Assembly: GCA_030597435.1 (NCBI GenBank)
Contig: JAUVRV010000140.1
Span: forward strand, 1-6,909
Source of the DNA: Gemmatimonadales bacterium
GTDB taxonomy: Bacteria > Gemmatimonadota > Gemmatimonadetes > Gemmatimonadales > GWC2-71-9
Reading direction: 5' to 3'
DNA: 6,909 nucleotides
In this document: one piece after another, positions 1-6,343 of the stretch
How positions within the stretch are numbered: position 1 is the first letter of the stretch
How the letters are laid out: every line of letters begins with the position of its first letter
Notes under the pieces: model-generated
The model's input: only the letters and a program-made list of their open reading frames with translations
Told to the model about the DNA's origin: nothing
Database searches by the model: none
Position numbers and translations under genes: made by a program

Positions 1-125
1 ACAAGGGCGTCGGAAAACTCACGCTCCGCATAGGCCTTATCACCCAGGGCCTCGTGTTCGGCAGCGGTACCGACACAACCTGCCAGCGCTAGTACGGCAC
101 TGATAAAAGCGAGAGAGTGTCGCAA
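1..125 (-). CDS. Putative TPR-like lipoprotein, C-terminus outside window
   Basis: A frame open to the window edge starts at TTG 125, one base after the TPR-protein stop, and gives 41 visible residues. It begins MRHSLAFISAVLALAGC: an arginine, a short hydrophobic stretch, then a textbook lipobox LAGC with Cys17 as the predicted lipidation site. Position +2 is Val rather than Asp, so in a Gram-negative cell the lipoprotein would be expected to go to the outer membrane. After the cysteine, AAEHEALGDKAYAEREFSDAL has the A-x-x-x-G-D-x-A-Y-x-x-x-x-F-x-x-A spacing of a first TPR helix pair. A GGAAGG ribosome binding site precedes the start. TPR lipoproteins occur in exopolysaccharide export systems (AlgK is the known example), but relationship to AlgK or to BamD-like proteins cannot be judged from 41 residues. 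The signal peptide and lipobox are seen; the function is unknown. Confidence 0.78.
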   Translation of the reverse strand, partial: MRHSLAFISAVLALAGCVGTAAEHEALGDKAYAEREFSDAL

Positions 126-126
126 G

Positions 127-837
127 CTAGCCTTCCGCTCCTCGTGCGAGCATGGCGAGGTAGGCATTGGCCCGCACATCGTCGGGGTCCTGGTCCGCCA
201 GTTGCTCCCACGCGCGGCGGGCGCTGGCGGCATCTCCCGAAACGTAGCAGGCGAGGCCGTAGGAGAGCTTCACATCGGCGGAAGCAGGCCGCGCCTGGAG
301 CACCCGTTGCAGCTCCTCGCGGGCCTCGAGCGACCGTCCGGCCTCGAGCAGGAGCCGAGCCAGTCTGTAGCGCAGGTCGTGGTAAGCAGGACCGAGGCGG
401 AGCGCCGCCTGGTACTCCTCTATTGCCTGGTTCAGGGCTGCGGCCTCCACGTACGCCTCACCCAACTCTGCATGGAGGTTGGCCAGTTTGGCAGCGTGGT
501 GAGCCTGAACGCCACCGCGGTCACCTCCACCCCACTCACGTGCCGCAGCGAAAGCCGTTTCCGCCTCCTCAGCTCTACCGAGGTCGCTGAGGACTATGCC
601 ACGGTGGATATGGGCCTCCACATACCGCGGATTCAGCTCGAGCGCCCGGCCGAACGACTCAAGTGCTGTGTCTGAGCGACCCACCATATGGTAGGCGAGA
701 CCCAGCAGTTGGTGCGCATCGGCAAATGCGCGGCCACTCTCGATCAGGTCTTCCAGCAGGTGGATGGAGCCAAAGTAGTCTCCCAGCTCGAAGCGCTCTT
801 TGGCCCGTTCAAGCAGCCTATGGGGACTTATGTCCAT
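127..837 (-). CDS. Tetratricopeptide-repeat (TPR) protein, function unknown
   Basis: This 236-residue protein consists almost wholly of TPR helix pairs and has no signal peptide or membrane segment, so it is probably cytoplasmic. The repeats run at about residues 5-35, 37-70, 71-104, 117-150, 151-184 and 185-218, followed by a capping helix. The closing prolines Pro150, Pro184 and Pro218 fall exactly 34 residues apart, the TPR period. Repeat hallmarks include LLGLAYHMVGRSDTALESF and YRLARLLLEAGR. A Gly/His-rich stretch near residues 102-114 breaks the register by about 12 residues. TPRs are protein-protein interaction scaffolds; no catalytic motif is seen. The gene overlaps the epimerase by 20 bases and ends one base before a lipoprotein gene, so it belongs to the same operon. 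A role in assembling or regulating polysaccharide enzymes is inference from location. Sampled sequence (121-240) is 71% GC, above the enzyme genes. Confidence 0.9.
   Translation of the reverse strand: MDISPHRLLERAKERFELGDYFGSIHLLEDLIESGRAFADAHQLLGLAYHMVGRSDTALESFGRALELNPRYVEAHIHRGIVLSDLGRAEEAETAFAAAREWGGGDRGGVQAHHAAKLANLHAELGEAYVEAAALNQAIEEYQAALRLGPAYHDLRYRLARLLLEAGRSLEAREELQRVLQARPASADVKLSYGLACYVSGDAASARRAWEQLADQDPDDVRANAYLAMLARGAEG
131..136 (-). promoter_or_regulatory. Ribosome binding site for the lipoprotein gene
   Basis: On the minus strand this reads GGAAGG, 5 bases before the TTG at 125, inside the last codons of the TPR-protein gene. It supports a TTG start that simple ATG-based gene finding would miss. 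Confidence 0.5.
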
Positions 838-1792
838 GAGTCACCTTGTACCAGTCCACGAAGTCAACAATGCCATCCTCAATATCTACTTGAGGATCGT
901 AGCCAAGTAAACGTCGCGCCTTGGATATGTCCGCGTACGTCCGGGTCACGTCGCCCGGCTGAGCGGGCAACCGCTCGATCTTCGGGTCAACGCCCAGGGC
1001 TGATGCTATCAGTTGAATCAGCCGGTCCAGCTTGACGGTATCGGATTCACCCAGATTGATGATCTCGAGAGCCGGCTCGGTTGAGTCCGTCCATTCGACG
1101 GCCGCGAGTACGCCCCGGAGGATATCGTCAACGTGGGTGTAGTCGCGTTCGGTAGAGCCGTCACCATATTGTTGGATCGTCGAGCCGGCTGCCAGCAGGC
1201 GAGTGAACTTGTGGATTGCTAGGTCGGGGCGTTGCCTGTGCCCGTACACGGTGAAGAAACGGAGGGCGGCGATACGCAAGCCGTATAGGTGCGTGTACAC
1301 CTGACAGAGAAGCTCACCACCTCGCTTCGTGGCGGCGTAGGGAGAGATAGGAGTCAGGGCCAGGGCATCTTCTGAAAACGGAACCTCCGTGGAATCACCG
1401 TAGACAGAGGACGAGGATCCGAACACGAAACGACGTACGTTGGCTTGACGACAACCCTCGAGCAATCGGACCGTTCCCTCGAGATTGACGGAAGCATAGA
1501 GCACCGGGTCCTCAATGGACGGACGCACACCAGCTCTCGCGGCAAGATGGATGACTGCGTCTACACCTTTGAGTGTTTGGCGAACGTCCTGCTCGTTTCG
1601 GATATCGCCTTCCAGAAAAGAGAAGCCTCTCCGTGAGATCAGCTGGCCAAGGCATTCCTCCTTGATGCTGCGTTCGTAAAACGGATCGAAATTGTCGATT
1701 CCGACTACTTCATGGCCACGATCGAGTAAGGCGCTGCATGTGTGGCCGCCGATGAAACCGGCGGCGCCGGTTACCAATATTCGCTCTTTCAA
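818..1792 (-). CDS. NAD-dependent epimerase, UDP-glucuronate 4-epimerase-like
   Basis: This is an extended short-chain dehydrogenase. I place the start at TTG 1792, giving 324 residues beginning MKERILVTGAAG. That start overlaps the uxs stop as TTGA, the same arrangement as the preceding junction. An in-frame ATG at 1864 would add 24 residues unlike the family and overlap uxs by 76 bases. The NAD motif GAAGFIG is at residues 9-15, HLAARAGVRPS at 82-92, SSSSVYGDS at 126-134, and YAATK at 152-156 gives catalytic Tyr152 and Lys156. RFFTVYG, then RPDLAIHKFT, QYGDGSTERDYTHVDD and LPAQPGDV resemble bacterial UDP-GlcA 4-epimerases, which make UDP-galacturonate. Position after ugd and uxs fits use of UDP-GlcA. 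A UDP-Glc, UDP-GlcNAc or UDP-xylose 4-epimerase is possible, since specificity is hard to read in this family. No clear Shine-Dalgarno precedes the TTG, so reinitiation is likely. The stop is TAG. Confidence 0.82.
   Translation of the reverse strand: MKERILVTGAAGFIGGHTCSALLDRGHEVVGIDNFDPFYERSIKEECLGQLISRRGFSFLEGDIRNEQDVRQTLKGVDAVIHLAARAGVRPSIEDPVLYASVNLEGTVRLLEGCRQANVRRFVFGSSSSVYGDSTEVPFSEDALALTPISPYAATKRGGELLCQVYTHLYGLRIAALRFFTVYGHRQRPDLAIHKFTRLLAAGSTIQQYGDGSTERDYTHVDDILRGVLAAVEWTDSTEPALEIINLGESDTVKLDRLIQLIASALGVDPKIERLPAQPGDVTRTYADISKARRLLGYDPQVDIEDGIVDFVDWYKVTHGHKSP
841..847 (-). promoter_or_regulatory. Ribosome binding site for the TPR-protein gene
   Basis: On the minus strand this reads AAGGTGA, with AGGTGA complementary to the 3' end of 16S rRNA, 3 bases before the ATG at 837. 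It lies inside the end of the epimerase gene and supports ATG 837 as start although this makes the genes overlap by 20 bases. Confidence 0.6.
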
Positions 1793-2724
1793 TGTTGGAG
1801 GCTCGTTTTGAAGTACTCGATGGTTCTCTTCAATCCGTCTTGCAGAGATATCCAGGGCTCCCATCCGAGGTCGGCCTTCGCCTTGGCGATGTCAGGACAA
1901 CGCACCTGCGGATCTTCCACAGGCAACTCCCGGTATTCGATTGGGGATCGCGAGTCCGTCAACTGGAGAACAAGCTCAGCTAGCTCCCCCACGGTCACCT
2001 CAGTGGGATTGCCGATGTTGGTGGGATCTGAACCACCCTGCTGAAACAACCGCATCAAACCTTCTATCTGATCGTCCACATAGCAGAAAGACCGTGTCTG
2101 CGATCCGTCACCGTAGACAGTGATCGGCTCCCCGGTGAGCGCTTGCACGATGAAGTTGGAGACGACGCGACCGTCGTCCGGCCTCATTCTAGGCCCGTAC
2201 GTATTGAAGATCCGCGCAATCCGGGTCTCGATACCGTTGTGCCGGTGGTAGGCCGTGGTCAGAGCCTCTGCAAATCGTTTGGCTTCGTCGTATACCCCCC
2301 TGGGCCCGACCGGGTTCACGTGCCCCCAGTATGATTCAGGCTGGGGATGAACTTGAGGGTCGCCGTACGCCTCAGAGGTGCTCGATAGAAAGAACCTGGC
2401 ACCTTTGGCCATTGCCAGTCCGAGAGCGTTGTGTGTACCCAAGGAGCCAACCTTCAATGTCTCGATTGGGAGCTTGAGGTAATCCGCAGGGCTGGTGGGC
2501 GAAGCAAAATGAAATACGGCATCAACGGCACCTGGCACCGATATGAAGGTAGTGACGTCGTGCTGTACCAGCGTGAAGGAAGGGGCGCCGTCCAGCTGTG
2601 CGAGGTTGGCTGCCGCACCGGTAATCATGTTGTCCATTCCAAGCACCGTGTAGCCATCAGCTACCAGGCGGTCACACAAATGAGATCCGAGAAAACCCGC
2701 GGCCCCCGTAACGAGAGCCCTCAA
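1789..2724 (-). CDS. uxs: UDP-glucuronate decarboxylase (UDP-xylose synthase)
   Basis: This 311-residue extended short-chain dehydrogenase has the length of a one-domain UDP-xylose synthase. GAAGFLG at residues 7-13 binds NAD. Family hallmarks run along the whole protein: HFASPTSPADY at 72-82, SSTSEAYGDP at 114-123 with Glu118, YWGHVNP at 132-138, YDEAKR at 145-150 with catalytic Tyr145 and Lys149, ARIFNTYGPRM at 170-180, DGRVVSNF at 184-191 and GSQTRSF at 207-213 with Arg211. It should convert UDP-glucuronate to UDP-xylose and CO2 through a 4-keto intermediate with bound NAD, using the product of the ugd gene just upstream. The start is TTG at 2724, overlapping the ugd stop as TTGA, with GGGGGAG 3 bases upstream. 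The protein then begins MRALVTGAAG, the expected N-terminus. Confusion with a dTDP-glucose dehydratase is unlikely given these motifs. Confidence 0.94.
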   Translation of the reverse strand: MRALVTGAAGFLGSHLCDRLVADGYTVLGMDNMITGAAANLAQLDGAPSFTLVQHDVTTFISVPGAVDAVFHFASPTSPADYLKLPIETLKVGSLGTHNALGLAMAKGARFFLSSTSEAYGDPQVHPQPESYWGHVNPVGPRGVYDEAKRFAEALTTAYHRHNGIETRIARIFNTYGPRMRPDDGRVVSNFIVQALTGEPITVYGDGSQTRSFCYVDDQIEGLMRLFQQGGSDPTNIGNPTEVTVGELAELVLQLTDSRSPIEYRELPVEDPQVRCPDIAKAKADLGWEPWISLQDGLKRTIEYFKTSLQH

Positions 2725-4028
2725 CCGCTCCCCCGGCCGATGCCCACGTACTCGAACCCCCTCTCTTTCATCCTGGCTGGATCGTACAGATTGCGCCCAT
2801 CTACTATGATCGGTTGCTCGAGCAAGGATTTCATGCGGTCGAAATCAGGGTTCCTGAATGACATCCACTCTGTGGCAATGACCAGGGCATCCGAGCCTGA
2901 CAGGGCGTCGTACGCATTGTCGATATATTCTATCTGATCGCCGAACACCGCTGCTGCAGTCTCCATCGCCTTGGGATCGTGGGCTCGCACCCTAGAACCT
3001 GCCTTGAGCAAGCTCTTGATCAGTTGAATCGACGGGCTCTCGCGCATATCGTCGGTCTGTGCCTTGAACGCTAGTCCCCACACGGCGATCGTCTTGCCGG
3101 CCAGCTCATCACCGATGGCTCCCTGCAGCTTCCGGAACAGGACGCCCTTCTGCCGCTCATTGGCGTCCTGGACTGCCCTCACAACATCGAGTGCCACGCC
3201 ATGTTCGTCTGCGGTCTTGGCCAGTGCCCGCACGTCCTTCGGAAAACAGGAACCACCGTAACCCGGCCCCGGAAACAGGAAGTGCTTGCCAATCCGTGGA
3301 TCACTACCGATCCCTTTTCGCACGAAGTTCACATCCGCACCCACCTTCTCACACAGCTCGGCAATCTGATTCATGAATGAGATGCGGGTTGCCAACATCG
3401 CATTGGCAGCGTACTTGGTTAGTTCCGCCGAGGTCACATCCATCACGATAAGTCGATTGCTCGTACGCATCAACGGTGCGTACAGCTCTCGCAGGATGGC
3501 GGCGGCTTCCTCCGAGTCTACACCGACTATCACGCGATCGGGCTTCATGAAATCTTCGACTGCCGCACCTTCCTTGAGAAACTCCGGATTTGAGCAAACA
3601 TGAAACTCTGTTGCCGTGCGCTCCGCAATTGTACGTCTCACTTGCCTCGCAGTACCAACAGGAACTGTGCTCTTGGTGGCAACGATCTTGGTATCGTTCA
3701 TATGATCGCCGATTGTGCGTGCCACATCGAGAACGTGCTGCAAATCGGCTGATCCATCTTCATCCGGTGGAGTGCCAACCGCGATGAAGACAATACTGGC
3801 AAACTCGACGGCGGCACCTACGTCCGACGAGAACTGGAGGCGACCTTCGGTTTGGTTCTTTGCGATCAGCGGCTCGAGACCGGGCTCGTAGATCGGCACA
3901 TCGTTGTTCTCGAGTCGTGCAATCTTGAGTTCATCAACGTCCGCACATACCACATCGTTGCCGGCCTCGGCGAAACAGGCGCCCGCAACAAGGCCAACAT
4001 ACCCCGAGCCCACTACCGCGACGTTCAC
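2721..4028 (-). CDS. ugd: UDP-glucose 6-dehydrogenase
   Basis: This 435-residue protein is a complete bacterial UDP-glucose dehydrogenase, oxidising UDP-glucose to UDP-glucuronate with two NAD in the cytoplasm. The Rossmann motif GSGYVGL is at residues 7-13, VGTPP at 84-88, STVPVGT at 120-126, SNPEFLKEG at 146-154, Lys205 and Asn209 in the central helix, and the catalytic Cys261 in GGSCFPKD with Asp265. These positions are nearly those of the well-studied Streptococcus enzyme. FKAQTDDMRESPS in the C-terminal domain is also typical. The start is GTG at 4028, overlapping the WbpA-like stop as GTGA, with a near-perfect ribosome binding site. Its product is the substrate of both genes directly downstream, a decarboxylase and a 4-epimerase-like enzyme, which supports UDP-glucose specificity. 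It is a paralogue of its upstream neighbour but belongs to the other branch of the family. Confidence 0.96.
   Translation of the reverse strand: MNVAVVGSGYVGLVAGACFAEAGNDVVCADVDELKIARLENNDVPIYEPGLEPLIAKNQTEGRLQFSSDVGAAVEFASIVFIAVGTPPDEDGSADLQHVLDVARTIGDHMNDTKIVATKSTVPVGTARQVRRTIAERTATEFHVCSNPEFLKEGAAVEDFMKPDRVIVGVDSEEAAAILRELYAPLMRTSNRLIVMDVTSAELTKYAANAMLATRISFMNQIAELCEKVGADVNFVRKGIGSDPRIGKHFLFPGPGYGGSCFPKDVRALAKTADEHGVALDVVRAVQDANERQKGVLFRKLQGAIGDELAGKTIAVWGLAFKAQTDDMRESPSIQLIKSLLKAGSRVRAHDPKAMETAAAVFGDQIEYIDNAYDALSGSDALVIATEWMSFRNPDFDRMKSLLEQPIIVDGRNLYDPARMKERGFEYVGIGRGSG
2728..2734 (-). promoter_or_regulatory. Ribosome binding site for uxs
   Basis: On the minus strand this reads GGGGGAG, only 3 bases before the TTG at 2724, at the very end of ugd. 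The spacing is short, but no other start fits the conserved N-terminus of the product. Confidence 0.45.
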
Positions 4029-5317
4029 GTCTGCCTCCTCCGATTGAGCGCGTTACGTGTGTCCACAACTCTTGGCGCATGAGCCCGCAACTGTTCGTAG
4101 TCTATTGAAGAGTGATCGGTGACGATGACTACGCAGTCAGAAGCCTGCAACTTCTCGGGTGACAGGTCGATCGACTTCAACTCCGATCCGTCTGCGACCA
4201 GCACCGGAACGTACGGGTCGTGATAGCTCACCTTTGCCCCCTGCTGCTCTAGGAGGCGAATGATGTCCAACGCAGGGCTCTCCCGTACGTCGTCGATATC
4301 CGGCTTGTACGCAACACCCACTATCAGCACACTCGATCCACGCAGTGCCTTGGCGTCTTCATTCAAGCCTTCGGCGACTTTACGCACCCAGAACGCGGGC
4401 ATCTCAGCATTGACCTCACTGGCGACATCGATGAAGCGGGTGCGGTAATTGAGTCCGCGCATCTTCCAGGCTAGATAGTGCGGGTCGATGGGAATGCAGT
4501 GCCCGCCCAAACCTGGGCCCGGCGTGAACTTCATGAAGCCGAACGGCTTGGTAGCAGCTGCCTCGATCACCTCCCAAACGTCTACGCCCAGCTTGTCACA
4601 CACGATCGCCATCTCGTTGACAAGGCCGATGTTGATGCTGCGGAACGTGTTCTCGAGTAGCTTTACAAGTTCGGCAGCTTCGGGCGACGAGACCGGAACG
4701 AGGGTGTCAAACACAGGTCCATAGAGAGCAAGCATGACTTCGCTGCACGCATCGGTGACTCCTCCTATCACTTTCGGCGTATTGCGAGTCTGCCACGTCG
4801 GGTTCCCCGGATCTACCCGTTCCGGACTGAAGGCAAGGAACACATCCTCGCCAACCTTGAGGCCGCCCGCCTCAATCTTGGGTAGCAACAGCTCCCGCGT
4901 GGTCCCGGGATATGTGGTGCTCTCGAGTATGACGACCTGACCCGCACGGATTGTCCGCGCCACCGATTCGGCTGAGGCGATGACGTACGACACGTCAGGG
5001 TCTTTGGTCTTGGAGAGCGGGGTGGGTACGCAGATGCTGATCGCGTCCACCTCGGACAGGCGGTCCATAGCAGTGGTTGCTTCAACCAGACCTGACTTGA
5101 CCAGCTTGGCTAGCTGTTCGGTGGGTACATCCTGAATATGTGAGACACCGTCATTCACCCCTTTGACTACTCTCTCACTAACATCAAAACCAAGCACCTT
5201 GTAGCCCGCTTCAGCCAACTCGACCACAAGAGGTAGTCCTACATATCCCAAACCGACGACACCAAACAGGGCCGAGCGGTCTTGGGACTTCGCGATGAGA
5301 TCGGATTTCGTGCTCAT
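4025..5317 (-). CDS. wbpA: UDP-N-acetyl-D-glucosamine 6-dehydrogenase (WbpA-like)
   Basis: This 430-residue UDP-glucose/GDP-mannose dehydrogenase family protein has full length. The NAD-binding GLGYVGLP is at residues 22-29, SPERVDPGN at 164-172, the conserved Lys219 and Asn223 lie in the central helix, and the catalytic cysteine is Cys274 in GGHCIPIDPHYL. The GGHCIP-DP form is typical of the WbpA/WecC group acting on N-acetylated amino sugars, in contrast to the GGSCFPKD of UDP-glucose dehydrogenases such as the gene directly downstream. The C-terminal UDP-binding domain carries AYKPDIDDVRESPA. It should oxidise UDP-GlcNAc to UDP-GlcNAcA with two NAD and feed the WbpB- and WbpE-like enzymes. 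The start is ATG at 5317, 12 bases after the preceding stop; no good Shine-Dalgarno is visible there. A UDP-ManNAc or UDP-GalNAc substrate cannot be excluded from sequence alone. Confidence 0.94.
   Translation of the reverse strand: MSTKSDLIAKSQDRSALFGVVGLGYVGLPLVVELAEAGYKVLGFDVSERVVKGVNDGVSHIQDVPTEQLAKLVKSGLVEATTAMDRLSEVDAISICVPTPLSKTKDPDVSYVIASAESVARTIRAGQVVILESTTYPGTTRELLLPKIEAGGLKVGEDVFLAFSPERVDPGNPTWQTRNTPKVIGGVTDACSEVMLALYGPVFDTLVPVSSPEAAELVKLLENTFRSINIGLVNEMAIVCDKLGVDVWEVIEAAATKPFGFMKFTPGPGLGGHCIPIDPHYLAWKMRGLNYRTRFIDVASEVNAEMPAFWVRKVAEGLNEDAKALRGSSVLIVGVAYKPDIDDVRESPALDIIRLLEQQGAKVSYHDPYVPVLVADGSELKSIDLSPEKLQASDCVVIVTDHSSIDYEQLRAHAPRVVDTRNALNRRRQT
4034..4041 (-). promoter_or_regulatory. 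Strong ribosome binding site for ugd
   Basis: On the minus strand this reads GGAGGAGG, ending 5 bases before the GTG start at 4028. It is the strongest Shine-Dalgarno in the window, lies inside the end of the wbpA-like gene, and supports GTG as the start. Confidence 0.85.
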
Positions 5318-5329
5318 ACGACCAGACAG

Positions 5330-6343
5330 TTAAGAGGATGTAAGGTCCACGGTCACACCACCCGCAGCGAGGGATTCAGATGCGGCTTCAAGCACACGCA
5401 CAACGGCAACCCCATTGGATGCCGGTGTTCTCGAAAGCTCCTTACCTGCCGCAACAGCAAGGAAGTGACGCAGCTCTGCAGCCAACGGTTCTGCATTCGG
5501 TATTCGTGGAATCGCAATGTCGCCCTCACGGATAGAAAGGCTCTCCCCGAACGACTGGTAATCGGGTGGACGATCTACTCCCTTGTCGTAGATCTTCAGC
5601 TTTTCCCGGCTCTGCATGTCGTCGAAAACAACCATTTTTTCCGAGCCAACCACCGTGAGTCGGCGCTCCTTGTGTGGATCCAGCCACGACATCTGCACGT
5701 GCGCCATGACACCTGAAGCGAACTCCATGTTCATGAACACGACGTCTTCGATTCCCGGCTGCAGATAGCTCTTACCTTGTGCGGTGACACGCACCGGTGT
5801 GTCACCTAGCAACTCGAGTGCCACCGCGACGTCGTGGGGCCCAAAGCTCCACAGCGCGTTCTCGTCAGGACGGACCTGACCCAGGTTCACCCTTTGGCTG
5901 TACAGGTAGTACAGATCTCCCAATTCCCTGTCGTCAATCAACTGCTTCAGTTTCTCGACCGCGGAGTGAAACAGGAGCAGGTGTCCGGTTACCACCGGCA
6001 CTCCCTTGGCCTCCGACGCTGCGGCAACCGACTCTGCGTCGCGGACCGAGAGCGCAAATGGCTTTTCCACCAAGACCGGCATCCCCCGCTCGATCGCCTC
6101 GAGCGCGAGTTGGGCGTGGCTGGTGGCCGGTGTCGCTATGACGACCGCTTCGGCCCGGTCCAGGGCCTCAGAATGGTCCGCCGTGACATGGACACCGGGG
6201 TACTGGCGCCGCACTGCTTCACGACGCGCCTCACTGAGATCACACACGGCGACCAGTTCGGCCTCGGGCAGAGTGGCCAGATTCCGCACGTGGTTGCGCC
6301 CCCAACTCCCTGCCCCTATTGCCGCAACGCGAATCTTGCTCAC
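5330..6343 (-). CDS. wbpB: Gfo/Idh/MocA oxidoreductase, UDP-GlcNAcA 3-dehydrogenase (WbpB/WlbA-like)
   Basis: This 337-residue protein has the size of its family. The N-terminal Rossmann motif GAGSWG is at residues 10-15, and EKP at 93-95 supplies the conserved active-site lysine. GHLLLFH at 120-126 and LWSFGPHD at 164-171 are hallmarks of the WlbA/WbpB subgroup, including its catalytic-region histidine. The C-terminal half is the usual substrate-binding sheet domain. WlbA/WbpB oxidise C3 of UDP-N-acetylglucosaminuronate with NAD, in the cytoplasm, giving the 3-keto sugar that the aminotransferase then uses. The start is GTG at 6343, overlapping the aminotransferase stop as GTGA, with a GGGGAG ribosome binding site 8 bases upstream. 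The protein begins MSKIRVAAIG, placing the dinucleotide motif where the family has it. It lies between the aminotransferase and the WbpA-like dehydrogenase, as expected for one pathway. The family is certain; the exact substrate rests on motifs plus neighbours. Confidence 0.93.
   Translation of the reverse strand: MSKIRVAAIGAGSWGRNHVRNLATLPEAELVAVCDLSEARREAVRRQYPGVHVTADHSEALDRAEAVVIATPATSHAQLALEAIERGMPVLVEKPFALSVRDAESVAAASEAKGVPVVTGHLLLFHSAVEKLKQLIDDRELGDLYYLYSQRVNLGQVRPDENALWSFGPHDVAVALELLGDTPVRVTAQGKSYLQPGIEDVVFMNMEFASGVMAHVQMSWLDPHKERRLTVVGSEKMVVFDDMQSREKLKIYDKGVDRPPDYQSFGESLSIREGDIAIPRIPNAEPLAAELRHFLAVAAGKELSRTPASNGVAVVRVLEAASESLAAGGVTVDLTSS

Noticed and set aside
117..675. Long plus-strand open frames across the TPR gene (117-590 and 202-675)
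   Set aside because: They lie opposite a clear TPR coding frame, are Arg/Pro/Gly-rich or featureless, have no recognisable domain, and arise from GC-rich coding DNA.
688..1035. Plus-strand frame spanning the TPR/epimerase junction
   Set aside because: It crosses the ends of two well-supported minus-strand genes and its protein shows no family motif.
2431..2937. 168-codon plus-strand frame over the uxs/ugd junction
   Set aside because: It lies opposite two strongly conserved enzymes and contains no recognisable motif.
4813..5085. Minus-strand 90-codon frame within the WbpA-like gene
   Set aside because: It is an out-of-register reading of the same strand; the WbpA frame carries all conserved motifs here. 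The same applies to minus-strand frames at 1354-1545, 3349-3597 and 6369-6602.
5318..5329. Possible promoter or terminator in the largest gap
   Set aside because: Twelve bases are too few, and no hairpin, T-run or -10/-35 pair was seen around it.
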